Below, piece after piece: positions 1 to 7,598 of a stretch of 33,489 nucleotides of DNA; within the stretch, counting starts at the first letter, position 1; the number at the start of each line of letters is the position of its first letter. Origin of the DNA: WACF01 sp040880205 (GTDB taxonomy: Bacteria > Pseudomonadota > Gammaproteobacteria > Pseudomonadales > Cellvibrionaceae); NCBI GenBank assembly GCA_040880205.1, contig JBBDIU010000060.1, positions 1 to 33,489 on the forward strand, read 5' to 3'. The translations under genes and the position numbers were made by a program. The notes below the pieces were generated by a model that ran no database searches, was not told the origin of the DNA, and saw nothing but the letters and a program-made list of their open reading frames with translations.

Positions 1-27
1 ATAATCAGCATTTTGGTTCCACGACAC

Positions 28-56
28 TTGGGAATATCTCTAGCATATGTTATACA
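28..56 (+). promoter_or_regulatory. Candidate sigma-70 promoter for the 228-aa gene
   Basis: A -35-like hexamer TTGGGA (28-33) and a -10-like hexamer TATACA (51-56) are separated by exactly 17 bases, about 60 bases before the start codon. Each hexamer matches consensus at four of six positions. The spacing is ideal but the boxes are weak, so this is a plausible promoter only. Confidence 0.35.
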
Positions 57-115
57 GCTACCACGAATAACCCGTATCTACTGAAGCATCGACTGATAAT
101 AAAAGGAGTCCACCG

Positions 116-802
116 ATGTCATTCCTGAAAAACCTCACCAACATCGTTAAAGGCGGAAGAATTCCGAACATGAATGATGTCACCAATCTTGCCAAGAGGA
201 GTGTACAGGAGAACAACTCACCCTTTGCCCCGCGTGAGATTACTGATGATATGCTAAGCCCGGCACAATTGCAGATTAGCCGCATGCAATGGGATTCGAC
301 GCAAGCCGGCCAGGCTTCCAATAAAGGTAGCGCTAATGCCGTAAAAAATTGGGAAGAAAGTGCAACTGATACGGATCTTTACCTGACTTGGAATGCTGAA
401 GACCAAGATATCAGCGAATACGTTGTTCTACTGGCATGGAAGGGTTGGGCTACGGCATTGATTATGCGTGACAGTCCCAAATTCCAACCGGAATATGTGG
501 ATGCGGTGATTAGCGATAAAATGAGTTCCCTGCGGATCGTGCGTTTTGCGGCTGAAAAGGCGCCGCAAAATGCGATATGTTTCCCGGCGAGCGATAAAAA
601 TCGCTTTGTTTATGTAAAATTGATGGGTCTCGATGGGAGCGGAAATTATATCGAGTTGCGGGACTATACCTTGGGCAGCCACGCCAAACGGGAAAAAGAT
701 CAGTTGGCCAGCGTGCCGGAAGGTGATCTGCTAAAAATTGATGTTCCCTCGGGTAGTCGTGAAGCCAACGACTTTGAAAAACAATTCGCGCCCAAAATGT
801 AA
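116..802 (+). CDS. Hypothetical protein, 228 aa, unknown family
   Basis: I do not recognise this protein. The ATG at 116 is preceded by a strong Shine-Dalgarno AAGGAG at 103-108, and the frame stays open for 228 codons, so the gene is well supported. I see no signal peptide and no convincing membrane helix. The N-terminal third is polar and Asn/Ser/Gln-rich. The central part (about residues 85-180) alternates hydrophobic and polar stretches with several Trp and Tyr residues, as in a beta-rich globular domain (for example YVVLLAWKGWATALIM). The C-terminus is charged. It is probably cytoplasmic. It stands alone, with 290 bases to the next gene on the same strand, and nothing around it suggests a function. 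Confidence 0.75.
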   Translation: MSFLKNLTNIVKGGRIPNMNDVTNLAKRSVQENNSPFAPREITDDMLSPAQLQISRMQWDSTQAGQASNKGSANAVKNWEESATDTDLYLTWNAEDQDISEYVVLLAWKGWATALIMRDSPKFQPEYVDAVISDKMSSLRIVRFAAEKAPQNAICFPASDKNRFVYVKLMGLDGSGNYIELRDYTLGSHAKREKDQLASVPEGDLLKIDVPSGSREANDFEKQFAPKM

Positions 803-1092
803 CAACTGATTAAATCGCGAAGAGGGCAGGTTTTTTCGCATATTGTCCCAGGCATGGACGCCTACGCCGCACTTTGTTGTTGACCGACGCTACCGTTAAT
901 AACCCAAGAAACCAGAGCAAATCCACCACGTCTTCCACCGCTATTCCTCTCGATGCATCTCTCCACTGGCCATTAATTCCCTGATGGAAGCAAATTGGCC
1001 CGCTCGGACAATAATCAGTATGATGGCGTCTCTGTCTTGGCCACCTATTCCAACCCAATGAAGTGGTACCAGGGCCTCAAACAAGAACAGCA
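803..1092. other. Intergenic region before the BCCT gene
   Basis: This stretch has short open frames on the minus strand (reading into the BCCT promoter region) that lack plausible starts and protein-like composition. I see no convincing terminator; the GCGAA/TTCGC arms near 816-840 have a long loop. It presumably holds the promoter of the downstream transporter, but I cannot place its boxes. Confidence 0.4.
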
Positions 1093-2796
1093 ATGCATCG
1101 ATTTTCACATTTTGCGAAGAACCTGCTAGGGGACGTCGGTCCGGTTTTCTACCTGTCATCGGTGGTTATCACGCTATTCGTAGCGATAGCGGCCATGCAG
1201 CCGGAGGCAGTGGAAAACGGAGCCCAACGGATATTGGGTGTCACCGCCACCAATGTGGGCTGGATGTATCTCCTATCCACCAGTGGATTCGTCGTGTTCG
1301 CGCTGCTGGTGGCGGGGTCGCGGTTCGGTAGCTTCCGCCTGGGGCCGGATGGCGAGCCCCCGGAATTTTCCTACCTGAGTTGGCTCGCCATGATCTTCTC
1401 CGGCGGGATGGGCGTCGGCTTGGTGTTTTGGGGCGTTGCCGAACCCATGATGCATTTCAACGAACCGCCCCTGGGTATCGGAGAGCCCCGCAGCGCCGAA
1501 GCCGCCCAGGCGGGCATGCGCTACGCATTCTTTCATTGGGGACTGCACCAATGGGCCAGTTTTACCCTGGTGGGGCTTGCCATTGCCTATGTTCGCTTCC
1601 GACACAACAGCCACGGCCTGATCAGCGAAACCTTGCGTCCTCTGTTGGGCGCTCGGGTGGATCAAGGCTGGGGAAAGGCGATTGACATTCTCGCGGTGGT
1701 TTCGACAATCTTCGGCGTTGCCACCACCCTGGGCCTGGGCGCCCTGCAAATCAATAGCGGCCTGTCCGGGGTGATGGGCATTCCTTATAACGTGGTTTCG
1801 CAGTTCGTGATTATTGGAGTGGTCGGCGCATTCTTCATGGCCTCGGCCATGACCCCGCTGGACAAAGGCATTCGCCACCTCAGCAACGCCAACATGCTAC
1901 TGGCTTCCGCACTGCTATTGTTTGTTTTCATTTTCGGTCCAACGGCCTTCATTCTCAGCGAAATGACCCAGACCCTCGGCGAATATCTGGGCAACATTAT
2001 CGAAATGAGCTTGATGACCACGCCCCACTCCGACGATCAGTGGGTAGAAGACTGGACAATGTTCTACTGGGCTTGGGGCCTGAGTTGGGCACCCTTTGTG
2101 GGCAGCTTTATTGCCCGCATTTCGCGGGGGCGAACCGTTCGCGAATTCGTGCTCGGTGTGATGATTGTGCCGGTCGTACTGAGCATCTTCTGGTTTTCCA
2201 CCTTCGGCGGTTCCGCCATTCACTTCGAGCTAACCCAACAAGTCGGCATCGCCGATGCGGTCGCGCGCGAGGCTCCAGCGGGCCTGTATGTTTTGCTGGA
2301 CCAATTTCCCTGGGGCACGCTGCTGTCGTTTGCGGCCGTATTATTGGTGGCCATGTTTCTAATCACGTCCGCCGATTCCGCCACTTTCGTACTCGGCATG
2401 TTCACCTCCAAGGGTGTGCTCAATCCGACCCGCTTCGTGCGCATTCTGTGGGGTTGTCTGCAACTCTCGGTCGCCGCGGTCCTGTTGCTCAGCGGCGGCC
2501 TTGAGGGGTTGCGCACCGTATCCATCATCGCCGCGTTTCCGTTTATGTTGGTGATGCTGCTAATGACCTTCGCACTGTACAAGGATCTATCGCTGGAAGC
2601 GGAGCGGCGCGAACAAAAGGCACTGCTGTTGGAAAGCCGGATCGAACACCTGTTACTACGGGAGTCCGAACGGGAGGCCGAGCAAATCGTTGAAGAAGAA
2701 ATCCATCCAAGTGTCCCGGAAGAGGCCGAACCCGAGAATGTAGGCGAAAGCAACACCGATGCACTGCGGGCCATGCAGAGCACGACTGGGGAGTAG
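1093..2796 (+). CDS. BCCT-family betaine/choline/carnitine-type transporter
   Basis: This is an inner-membrane secondary transporter of the betaine-choline-carnitine family, which usually imports quaternary ammonium osmolytes such as glycine betaine. Family marks in order are the glycine-rich GGMGVGLVFWGVAEP segment (TM3 region of BetP), HWGLHQWA, and the tryptophan/aromatic box FYWAWGLSWAPFVGSFIAR followed by the conserved SRGRTVREF. About twelve hydrophobic helices are visible. The GMGVG form resembles sodium-coupled members such as BetP, so Na+ symport is likely, but the exact substrate is not readable. The C-terminal 70 residues are a charged, Glu-rich, probably coiled-coil tail, the region that senses osmotic state in BetP. 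I start at ATG 1093; a GTG at 1063 in frame is possible, and neither has a strong ribosome site. It is convergent with the lactate permease gene, 26 bases away. Confidence 0.9.
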   Translation: MHRFSHFAKNLLGDVGPVFYLSSVVITLFVAIAAMQPEAVENGAQRILGVTATNVGWMYLLSTSGFVVFALLVAGSRFGSFRLGPDGEPPEFSYLSWLAMIFSGGMGVGLVFWGVAEPMMHFNEPPLGIGEPRSAEAAQAGMRYAFFHWGLHQWASFTLVGLAIAYVRFRHNSHGLISETLRPLLGARVDQGWGKAIDILAVVSTIFGVATTLGLGALQINSGLSGVMGIPYNVVSQFVIIGVVGAFFMASAMTPLDKGIRHLSNANMLLASALLLFVFIFGPTAFILSEMTQTLGEYLGNIIEMSLMTTPHSDDQWVEDWTMFYWAWGLSWAPFVGSFIARISRGRTVREFVLGVMIVPVVLSIFWFSTFGGSAIHFELTQQVGIADAVAREAPAGLYVLLDQFPWGTLLSFAAVLLVAMFLITSADSATFVLGMFTSKGVLNPTRFVRILWGCLQLSVAAVLLLSGGLEGLRTVSIIAAFPFMLVMLLMTFALYKDLSLEAERREQKALLLESRIEHLLLRESEREAEQIVEEEIHPSVPEEAEPENVGESNTDALRAMQSTTGE

Positions 2797-2822
2797 CAAC
2801 AATAGCGACCCGCCCAACACCC

Positions 2823-4376
2823 TCATGCAAACCACAAGGCGAGGAGGCCGCCGCAAAAAGTATAGAGCAGCATAATGCCCGCGGTACGCCGCAGGACTTC
2901 GCCCTCTTTAGCGGAAAGATTAACAACGGCGTTGGCGGCGATAATATTGTGGGGACAAACGATGTTGCCAACGGCGGCACCAAAGCCCTGAGCCCCGAGT
3001 AAAGCCAATGGTGAAAAGCCCAGTCGCTCGGCAGTGGCTTGTTGAAATTCGCTGAACAAAATATTGGACGCGGTGGCGGAGCCGGTAACGAAGGTGCCCA
3101 AGGCGCCGACAAAAGGGGCAAGTAAAGGCCAGCTTGCCCCCAGGGAAGCCGCCGCGGCCACGGCCAGGCTGTTGATCATGCCGGCGTGAACCATGATGCG
3201 CGACAGTCCAAGCATCGCGATCAATGCAAGTGTTACCGGCACCAGCCGTCGCGAGGCTTTTTGCATGGCAGCTCGCACTGCTTTACCGTCCGCGCGCTGC
3301 CAAGCGGCGCCTAGGAAAAAGCTCACAAGCAGCAAGCTGCCCGGGTGGTACAAAGGCGCCATGTCGCCTTTAAACGCGGCGTACTCCCAGCCCAGGCCGA
3401 CACTACCCAGAAATTCCCGAATGGGAACCACCAAACGCGTCAGCAAAACCAGCACTACCAATGTCAGGTACGGTGCGGCTGCACGCAGGAGTTGAACGCT
3501 TTGCCGCGGAGCATGATTGCTTTTGTACCTGTTGCGGCGCCGAGCGAACAGCAGCAAAGCAATGAACACACAAACACCGATCAGCGATCCGCCCAGCGTG
3601 GGCAACTCCGGGCCCACAAAGGCGGCAATCAAATAATACGGCAGTAAAAACACAAAAGCCGCCAACAGCGTCCATAGCCAGGGCTGCAACTCAGCGCGTC
3701 GCGCGCCAGACAAAGCCAAGGCGTCCCTGGGCAATGCACGCTGGATCAGGATCAGGATCATCAACAGCGAGGCCATGATCCAACCCAAGAGGCCATGGTA
3801 GATCGCGGTAGCCCCTGATAACTCAACGGCGCTAAAGGGCGTAACCGCCAGTTGCGGTACAATGGGCGTGCCTACCGCGCCGAAGGATACCCCCACCGCA
3901 TGGCCCACCAGGGCAAGACAAACCGCCTGCACGGGCGCAAAGCCCATGCTTACCAGAAAAGGGGCCGCCAGCGCGGCGGAAGTACCGAAACCGGCGGCTC
4001 CTTCCATAAACAGTGCGAAAAACCAGGCGATTAATAATGCCGCCACGCGAGGGTCACCTGAAAGACCACCCACCGCGGCGCGCAAATGTTCAGTGGCGCC
4101 AGTCGTTCGCTGTAACTCGTAAATACAAAGTGCGGGGAAGATAATCCAGAGAATGGTAAGCGCAATGAACCCGGCCTCCCCCAGGGCGGCAAGCGTGGCG
4201 ACCGCGGGCCCCAATTCGGGAAACAGGCGACTGCCATAACCAAAGCTAAACCAGGCGACAAACACCGTAATCAGCAAACCGAGCGCGCCCGCCCTGGCGG
4301 CCGACCAACGCCAGCCGAGCATGACGCCAAGAATAACGAGGATGGGCAATCCGGCGAGAAAAGCGTCTGGCAACAT
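2823..4376 (-). CDS. LctP-family L-lactate/glycolate permease
   Basis: This inner-membrane permease of the lactate permease (LctP) family is probably a proton symporter for L-lactate, D-lactate or glycolate. The diagnostic stretches are FMEGAAGFGTSAALAAPFLV, then ALVGHAVGVSFGAVGTPI in the first half, and FVTGSATASNILFSEFQ followed by AVGNIVCPHNIIAANAV in the second. Twelve or more hydrophobic helices are visible. The frame is open upstream to 4481, but the natural start is the ATG at 4376 (protein starting MLPDAFLAGLPILVIL), preceded by a GAAGAG ribosome site. That gives 517 residues, a little short of the 551 of E. coli LldP. No lactate dehydrogenase genes lie beside it, so the substrate is inferred from family only. 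Confidence 0.88.
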   Translation of the reverse strand: MLPDAFLAGLPILVILGVMLGWRWSAARAGALGLLITVFVAWFSFGYGSRLFPELGPAVATLAALGEAGFIALTILWIIFPALCIYELQRTTGATEHLRAAVGGLSGDPRVAALLIAWFFALFMEGAAGFGTSAALAAPFLVSMGFAPVQAVCLALVGHAVGVSFGAVGTPIVPQLAVTPFSAVELSGATAIYHGLLGWIMASLLMILILIQRALPRDALALSGARRAELQPWLWTLLAAFVFLLPYYLIAAFVGPELPTLGGSLIGVCVFIALLLFARRRNRYKSNHAPRQSVQLLRAAAPYLTLVVLVLLTRLVVPIREFLGSVGLGWEYAAFKGDMAPLYHPGSLLLVSFFLGAAWQRADGKAVRAAMQKASRRLVPVTLALIAMLGLSRIMVHAGMINSLAVAAAASLGASWPLLAPFVGALGTFVTGSATASNILFSEFQQATAERLGFSPLALLGAQGFGAAVGNIVCPHNIIAANAVVNLSAKEGEVLRRTAGIMLLYTFCGGLLALWFA

Positions 4377-4664
4377 CAAGCGAACTCTTCGACGCGTGAG
4401 CGAGTATCGAGAGTCAAAGCGAACCACGGGAGGATCGACGCGTGACGATACCACCAATGACTTCGCTGAAGAAATTCGCAATCGTGTAAAATGTCGCTAA
4501 AAATTGCGATCTCCATACCGAAGCTCTTTTCCTTGAAACAAAGTGCGTGCCTTGCAACATAAGGCCTGTAAAGAAAGCCCGCGTATCTTGTCCGCTGTTG
4601 TAACCTGTCAGGGATCAGTGAACAGGATACATCACTTCTTTTCAGCAAGTCCCTCGGAAACTTC
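4377..4664. other. Intergenic region between divergent genes
   Basis: This region lies between the lactate permease (minus) and the small membrane gene (plus). An open frame covers 4376-4678 on the minus strand, but it can only begin at TTG and gives an atypical Cys/His/Arg-rich protein, so I do not call it a gene. A CGCAAT (4478-4483) is mirrored by ATTGCG (4503-4508), a weak inverted repeat that could sit near the permease promoter. Confidence 0.35.
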
Positions 4665-4706
4665 TTGACCTGTGTCAATGGGCGCTAACACACGCTGGCC
4701 TACATT
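4665..4706 (+). promoter_or_regulatory. Candidate class-II FNR/Anr-type promoter
   Basis: A perfect dyad TTGAC-CTGT-GTCAA lies at 4665-4678 and resembles the FNR/Anr family box (TTGAT-N4-ATCAA), with C/G replacing T/A at the inner position of each arm. A -10-like TACATT lies at 4701-4706. The dyad centre (4671.5) is 29.5 bases from the first base of that -10. This is the geometry of a class-II activator bound at -41.5. The predicted start is near 4713, leaving about a 22-base leader to the 32-aa gene. The regulator itself is inferred. Confidence 0.45.
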
Positions 4707-4734
4707 GTAGCTTCAGCGATCATCGGAGCCGGGC

Positions 4735-4833
4735 ATGAGACGGGAAGGTGCATTTTTTCGCAACGGTCTGATCATCGCAGGCACCTTGATTGGTTTAATC
4801 ATTTTACTGGTGATCGTCGCCAAAATGATTTAA
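4735..4833 (+). CDS. Small single-helix membrane protein, 32 aa
   Basis: This short gene has an ATG at 4735, a good Shine-Dalgarno GGAG at 4725-4728 with six bases of spacing, and a TAA at 4831-4833. The product has a basic N-terminus (MRREGAFFRN) and then one hydrophobic helix, GLIIAGTLIGLIILLVIVAK, so it is probably an inner-membrane peptide with its N-terminus inside. The shape recalls the C-terminal helix of DUF2970 proteins, or small subunits such as those of respiratory oxidases, but I cannot assign a family. It is followed 12 bases later by the DUF1269-type gene and is probably cotranscribed with it. It sits directly behind the FNR/Anr-like promoter, which fits a role in low-oxygen or respiratory conditions; that is inference. 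Confidence 0.6.
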   Translation: MRREGAFFRNGLIIAGTLIGLIILLVIVAKMI

Positions 4834-4845
4834 GTGGGAAAAAAT

Positions 4846-5349
4846 ATGCAACGCTTGTGTTTTCTGTCACCGGATATTGAGCATACCCGCCAATTGGTGG
4901 AGGATTTGAAGCGCAACGGAATTTCGGAAAAGCACCTCTATACGGTGGCCCGACCCGGCATGGACCTCGCCGGTCTCCCCGATGCCGGCTCCCAAGCGGA
5001 TGACTTTCTTCCTTCTTACGGCCGTGGCTTCACTTTCGGAGGGGCGGCCGGTTTGGGGCTTGGTTTGCTGGCACGATTCATGGCACCGGCTGGCCTTGCC
5101 ACTGGTGGCGCGGTTTTGATAGCGGGGCTCCTTGGGGCCGGCTTGGGCGGGCTACTAACCGGCATGGCGGGCAGCGCTTTTTCCAATTCCCGACTGAATA
5201 AATTCCAATCGGCCATCGAACAGGGCCGGATACTGGTCATGGCCGATGTGCCCACCGAAGACGTGGGCAGATACGAAAGCCTCGTTAGCGAGTTCGAGCC
5301 AGGTATACAGTATGCGGGATTCGAGCCCCCTCCCCGCCTAATTCCCTGA
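4846..5349 (+). CDS. DUF1269-like glycine-rich membrane-associated protein
   Basis: The 167-aa product resembles DUF1269 proteins of Pseudomonas and relatives. The N-terminal part (MQRLCFLSPDIEHTRQLVED) looks like a ferredoxin-like alpha/beta domain. A long glycine/alanine/leucine-rich hydrophobic stretch follows at about residues 63-115 (GRGFTFGGAAGLGLGLLARF and on), enough for two membrane passes. A C-terminal alpha/beta part (SRLNKFQSAIEQGRILVMAD, then VPTEDV) closes it, matching the family's usual 'ILMMVDVP' segment. Biochemical function is unknown in the family. I choose ATG 4846 over the GTG at 4834, because the family usually begins at this M-x-RL-x-FL motif. Its partner is the 32-aa gene upstream. 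Confidence 0.75.
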   Translation: MQRLCFLSPDIEHTRQLVEDLKRNGISEKHLYTVARPGMDLAGLPDAGSQADDFLPSYGRGFTFGGAAGLGLGLLARFMAPAGLATGGAVLIAGLLGAGLGGLLTGMAGSAFSNSRLNKFQSAIEQGRILVMADVPTEDVGRYESLVSEFEPGIQYAGFEPPPRLIP

Positions 5350-5522
5350 GCGACGAATGGTCCGAAACGACTTTAGCGAAACGCAATCATCAATAATCGA
5401 CAAAGACGTTCAGGTCATAATCGCGCCAGGAAGATCAGTCCGCTAAAAAGTCTAGGGCACCTCTGAATAACTCGAATGCGTCTCTGGCTTTCAGGCCGGC
5501 TCGCAATCAAGGCGCACTTGTG

Positions 5523-5592
5523 GCAGGTTTTTGCTCCTGCAAAACCTGCATTTCCGCCATCCATGGCGGTCAAGGCATAGTGGTTCTATGTC
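5523..5592. repeat. Three-hairpin intergenic repeat element
   Basis: Three hairpins follow in a row: GCAGGTTTT/AAAACCTGC with a 9-base loop (5523-5549), CCGCCA-TCCA-TGGCGG (5554-5569), and GGCATAG paired with CTATGTC (5574-5592). The middle part (5547-5574) recurs as an inverted copy at 33458-33485 with 27 of 28 bases identical. The element lies between convergent genes, so the hairpins could also stop transcription from both sides. Upstream sequence from about 5455 (GGGCACCTCTGAATAAC) may belong to the same dispersed element. No transposase is present. Confidence 0.7.
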
Positions 5593-5609
5593 AAACAAGT
5601 GCAACTCGT

Positions 5610-6746
5610 CTAGCCGTTGGGCCGAATCAGGTACTTCTCCCCCGTCGCCTGTTGGGTGTAGCCTTTAATCGCCTCTGGGCTCAGCGCTTCCGCCAGGGAG
5701 ATTTCCCGGGCGTAGTGACTGGCGAAAGTAGTTTTAATTTCATCCGCCACCCGTTGCCGCAGTTGTTGAAAACGTTCCTGTCCCATGCGGCCAATAAAGG
5801 GCGTCAACAACCAGCCGCCGACACTCCAGGCCATGCCGTAGGAACGGTTTAATACAGTTGGCCCGCGGTCCAGCCCACCGTAAATATAAACCTGTTTGTG
5901 AACCGATGAACCGTAGCGACTGTACTCCGGGGCGTTTTTAGTTGCGGCAATTTCCATTGCCGTCAAAATCCGGCTGGCCAAATCGCCGCCGCCAATGGCA
6001 TCGAAAGCCAGGGTCGCACCGGTGGCGGTCACGGCTTCCACCAAGTCGCGCATAAACGAATCGGAGCTGGAATCACAAATATATTCCGCGCCCAGCCCTT
6101 TTAGAATCTCAACCTGTTGTTGATTTCTGACGATGGTAACCAGGGGAACATTGTCGGCCTTGCAGATTTTCACCAGCATCTGTCCCAGGTTCGACGCCGC
6201 CGCTGTGTGGATCAAGGCTTTGTGCTTGTCCATGCGCATATTTTCCACCATGCTCAAGGACGTCAACGGATTCACAAAGCAGGATGCCGCATCCTTCGCG
6301 TCAGTACCTTCATTCATCACCAAGCAATTTTTGGCCGCAACACGGCGGTATTGGCTGTACATCTCACCGCCGGCCACGCCCACGGTTTTTCCCATCAATG
6401 CTTGGGCGTTTTTACCCGCCGCCACCACAACGCCGGCACCTTCGTTGCCCACCGGCATGGCTTGGTCCAGGCGCGCTGACATTGACCGCAATAGTTTTTC
6501 CGGTACATCCATGGTCACGCGGGTGTCCGTATCACTACCAGTGACTGCCATTGTATTCACATCCGCCGGGCCAATGAGCAGCCCCAAGTCCGAGGGATTG
6601 ATCGGCGTGGCCTCGATGCGAATGAGCACATCATCGTCACCAGGCTGCGGAACCGGAACCGATGCAAGCTGCAGTTGTAGTTTGGCGTCGCTGGTAACGG
6701 TTGATTGCAACTGTAACTGGGTGGTTGGAATGTTGTCGCCTGGCAT
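5610..6746 (-). CDS. Zinc-binding-dehydrogenase-family (MDR) NADPH oxidoreductase
   Basis: The 378-aa protein belongs to the medium-chain dehydrogenase/reductase superfamily, near quinone oxidoreductases and enoyl reductases. The N-terminal GroES-like fold shows VLIRIEATPINPSDLGLL and the central MPVGNEGAGVVVAAG. The Rossmann part begins with KALIHTAAASNLGQMLVKIC (nucleotide-binding loop), then the strand VTIVRNQQQVEILKGLGAEY and LAFDAIGGG. I see no cluster of structural-zinc cysteines, so it is probably a zinc-free member reducing an alpha,beta-unsaturated or quinone substrate with NADPH. The substrate is not readable. The ATG at 6746 has AAGGA about nine bases upstream. It appears to be monocistronic, with 311 bases before the cytochrome gene. 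Confidence 0.85.
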   Translation of the reverse strand: MPGDNIPTTQLQLQSTVTSDAKLQLQLASVPVPQPGDDDVLIRIEATPINPSDLGLLIGPADVNTMAVTGSDTDTRVTMDVPEKLLRSMSARLDQAMPVGNEGAGVVVAAGKNAQALMGKTVGVAGGEMYSQYRRVAAKNCLVMNEGTDAKDAASCFVNPLTSLSMVENMRMDKHKALIHTAAASNLGQMLVKICKADNVPLVTIVRNQQQVEILKGLGAEYICDSSSDSFMRDLVEAVTATGATLAFDAIGGGDLASRILTAMEIAATKNAPEYSRYGSSVHKQVYIYGGLDRGPTVLNRSYGMAWSVGGWLLTPFIGRMGQERFQQLRQRVADEIKTTFASHYAREISLAEALSPEAIKGYTQQATGEKYLIRPNG

Positions 6747-7057
6747 AGTAAAGAATCCTTGTCAGTGGTTTGTGTCTTAGTGCAAAATTCGGGCACATTG
6801 TTCTGTTTTGAGGTCGCTCATATTCCTCACGGGAGTTCAAAAAGCGCGAATTCTCTCTCGACTCGAGCAATAATTCAAATGCGGGATCGCTCCCACGATC
6901 AGGTGCTCAAATCAATCCGGCGGCAGTCGATATGTGCCCCGCTCTCCACATCCTGACGGCAATATCATTACGAGGTTTTCAACCCGAAGTGACCACAGCC
7001 TGGGCGGAATAGACGTTTTCTGTACGCGAAAGGACAACCTTGCAGGATGGAATCTAG
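6747..7057. other. Intergenic region, no gene seen
   Basis: This region lies upstream of the MDR oxidoreductase and downstream of the cytochrome gene, both on the minus strand. The short frames here have no credible ribosome sites and give unlikely proteins. It should hold the promoter of the oxidoreductase, but I find no clear -35/-10 pair. No strong hairpin or repeat is visible. Confidence 0.4.
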
Positions 7058-7489
7058 TCACCGGTTGATTGTATGACAGTTCAAGCACGCCCCCGAAACC
7101 CGACCGGCCCAATAGTAGCGTGGAGGATTTTGCGCGGCGCGAAGGCGGGCCTGGCCGACGGTGGTAACGAACTCCGGCATCATATCTTCCAGGAAGGGGT
7201 GGTTGGCTCCGCCCTGGCCGGCTTGCAAGCGTGAGCCGATCCGTTCGATTTCGCGCAGGGTAGCCGTCACCTTCTGTTGCTCAACCTGCTCCGGCGCCTC
7301 AACCGCCAGCGCTTCGTCGAGCTGCTGGAGGTGGTAGGCGAGCTGCTGCATGTTCGAACGCAGCTCTTCACCTGTGACGTACTTAAAGTCCGGGGGATAG
7401 GTGACTTTACGAACATTGCTCGACAGTTCACTGCATGCACTGATTGCCAAAACGGACAAAACAACGAAAATGCTGGGGAGACTTCGCAT
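7058..7489 (-). CDS. Monoheme c-type cytochrome lipoprotein, cytochrome c'-like
   Basis: The 143-aa protein starts with a signal peptide ending in a lipobox (ISAC), so it should be lipid-anchored in the envelope. The middle is mostly amphipathic helix with many Gln, Glu and Leu residues. A single heme-attachment motif CLNCH (Cys135, Cys138, His139) sits only four residues from the C-terminus. A helical bundle followed by a C-terminal CXXCH is the arrangement of cytochrome c' and c-556 proteins, which bind small gases or carry electrons in the periplasm. Assignment to that family is by architecture only. The start ATG at 7489 is fixed by the signal peptide. It follows the esterase in the same direction but is more than 100 bases from it. 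Confidence 0.8.
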   Translation of the reverse strand: MRSLPSIFVVLSVLAISACSELSSNVRKVTYPPDFKYVTGEELRSNMQQLAYHLQQLDEALAVEAPEQVEQQKVTATLREIERIGSRLQAGQGGANHPFLEDMMPEFVTTVGQARLRAAQNPPRYYWAGRVSGACLNCHTINR

Positions 7490-7598
7490 AGGAACGATTC
7501 CAAAAGATCACAACAGCCGTCTACTATAACAGTTAAAACCCGATAAGACTTGAGCACAACGAAAATCCGGCGCTTGCTAGAGACATGCCGTGCTTGGG

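Noticed and set aside
1273..1878. 201-codon frame antisense to the BCCT gene
   Set aside because: It is a His/Gln/Gly-rich shadow of a well-defined transporter gene.
4376..4678. 100-codon minus-strand frame upstream of the lactate permease
   Set aside because: It can start only at TTG, without a ribosome site. It is rich in Cys, His, Arg and Trp in no known pattern and overlaps the FNR-like site and the permease leader.
5455..5609. Possible insertion sequence at 5.5 kb
   Set aside because: GGGCACCTCTGAATAAC looks like an IS end, and TCTAG flanks the unit, but no matching inverted terminus and no transposase are present. I kept it as a repeat element only.
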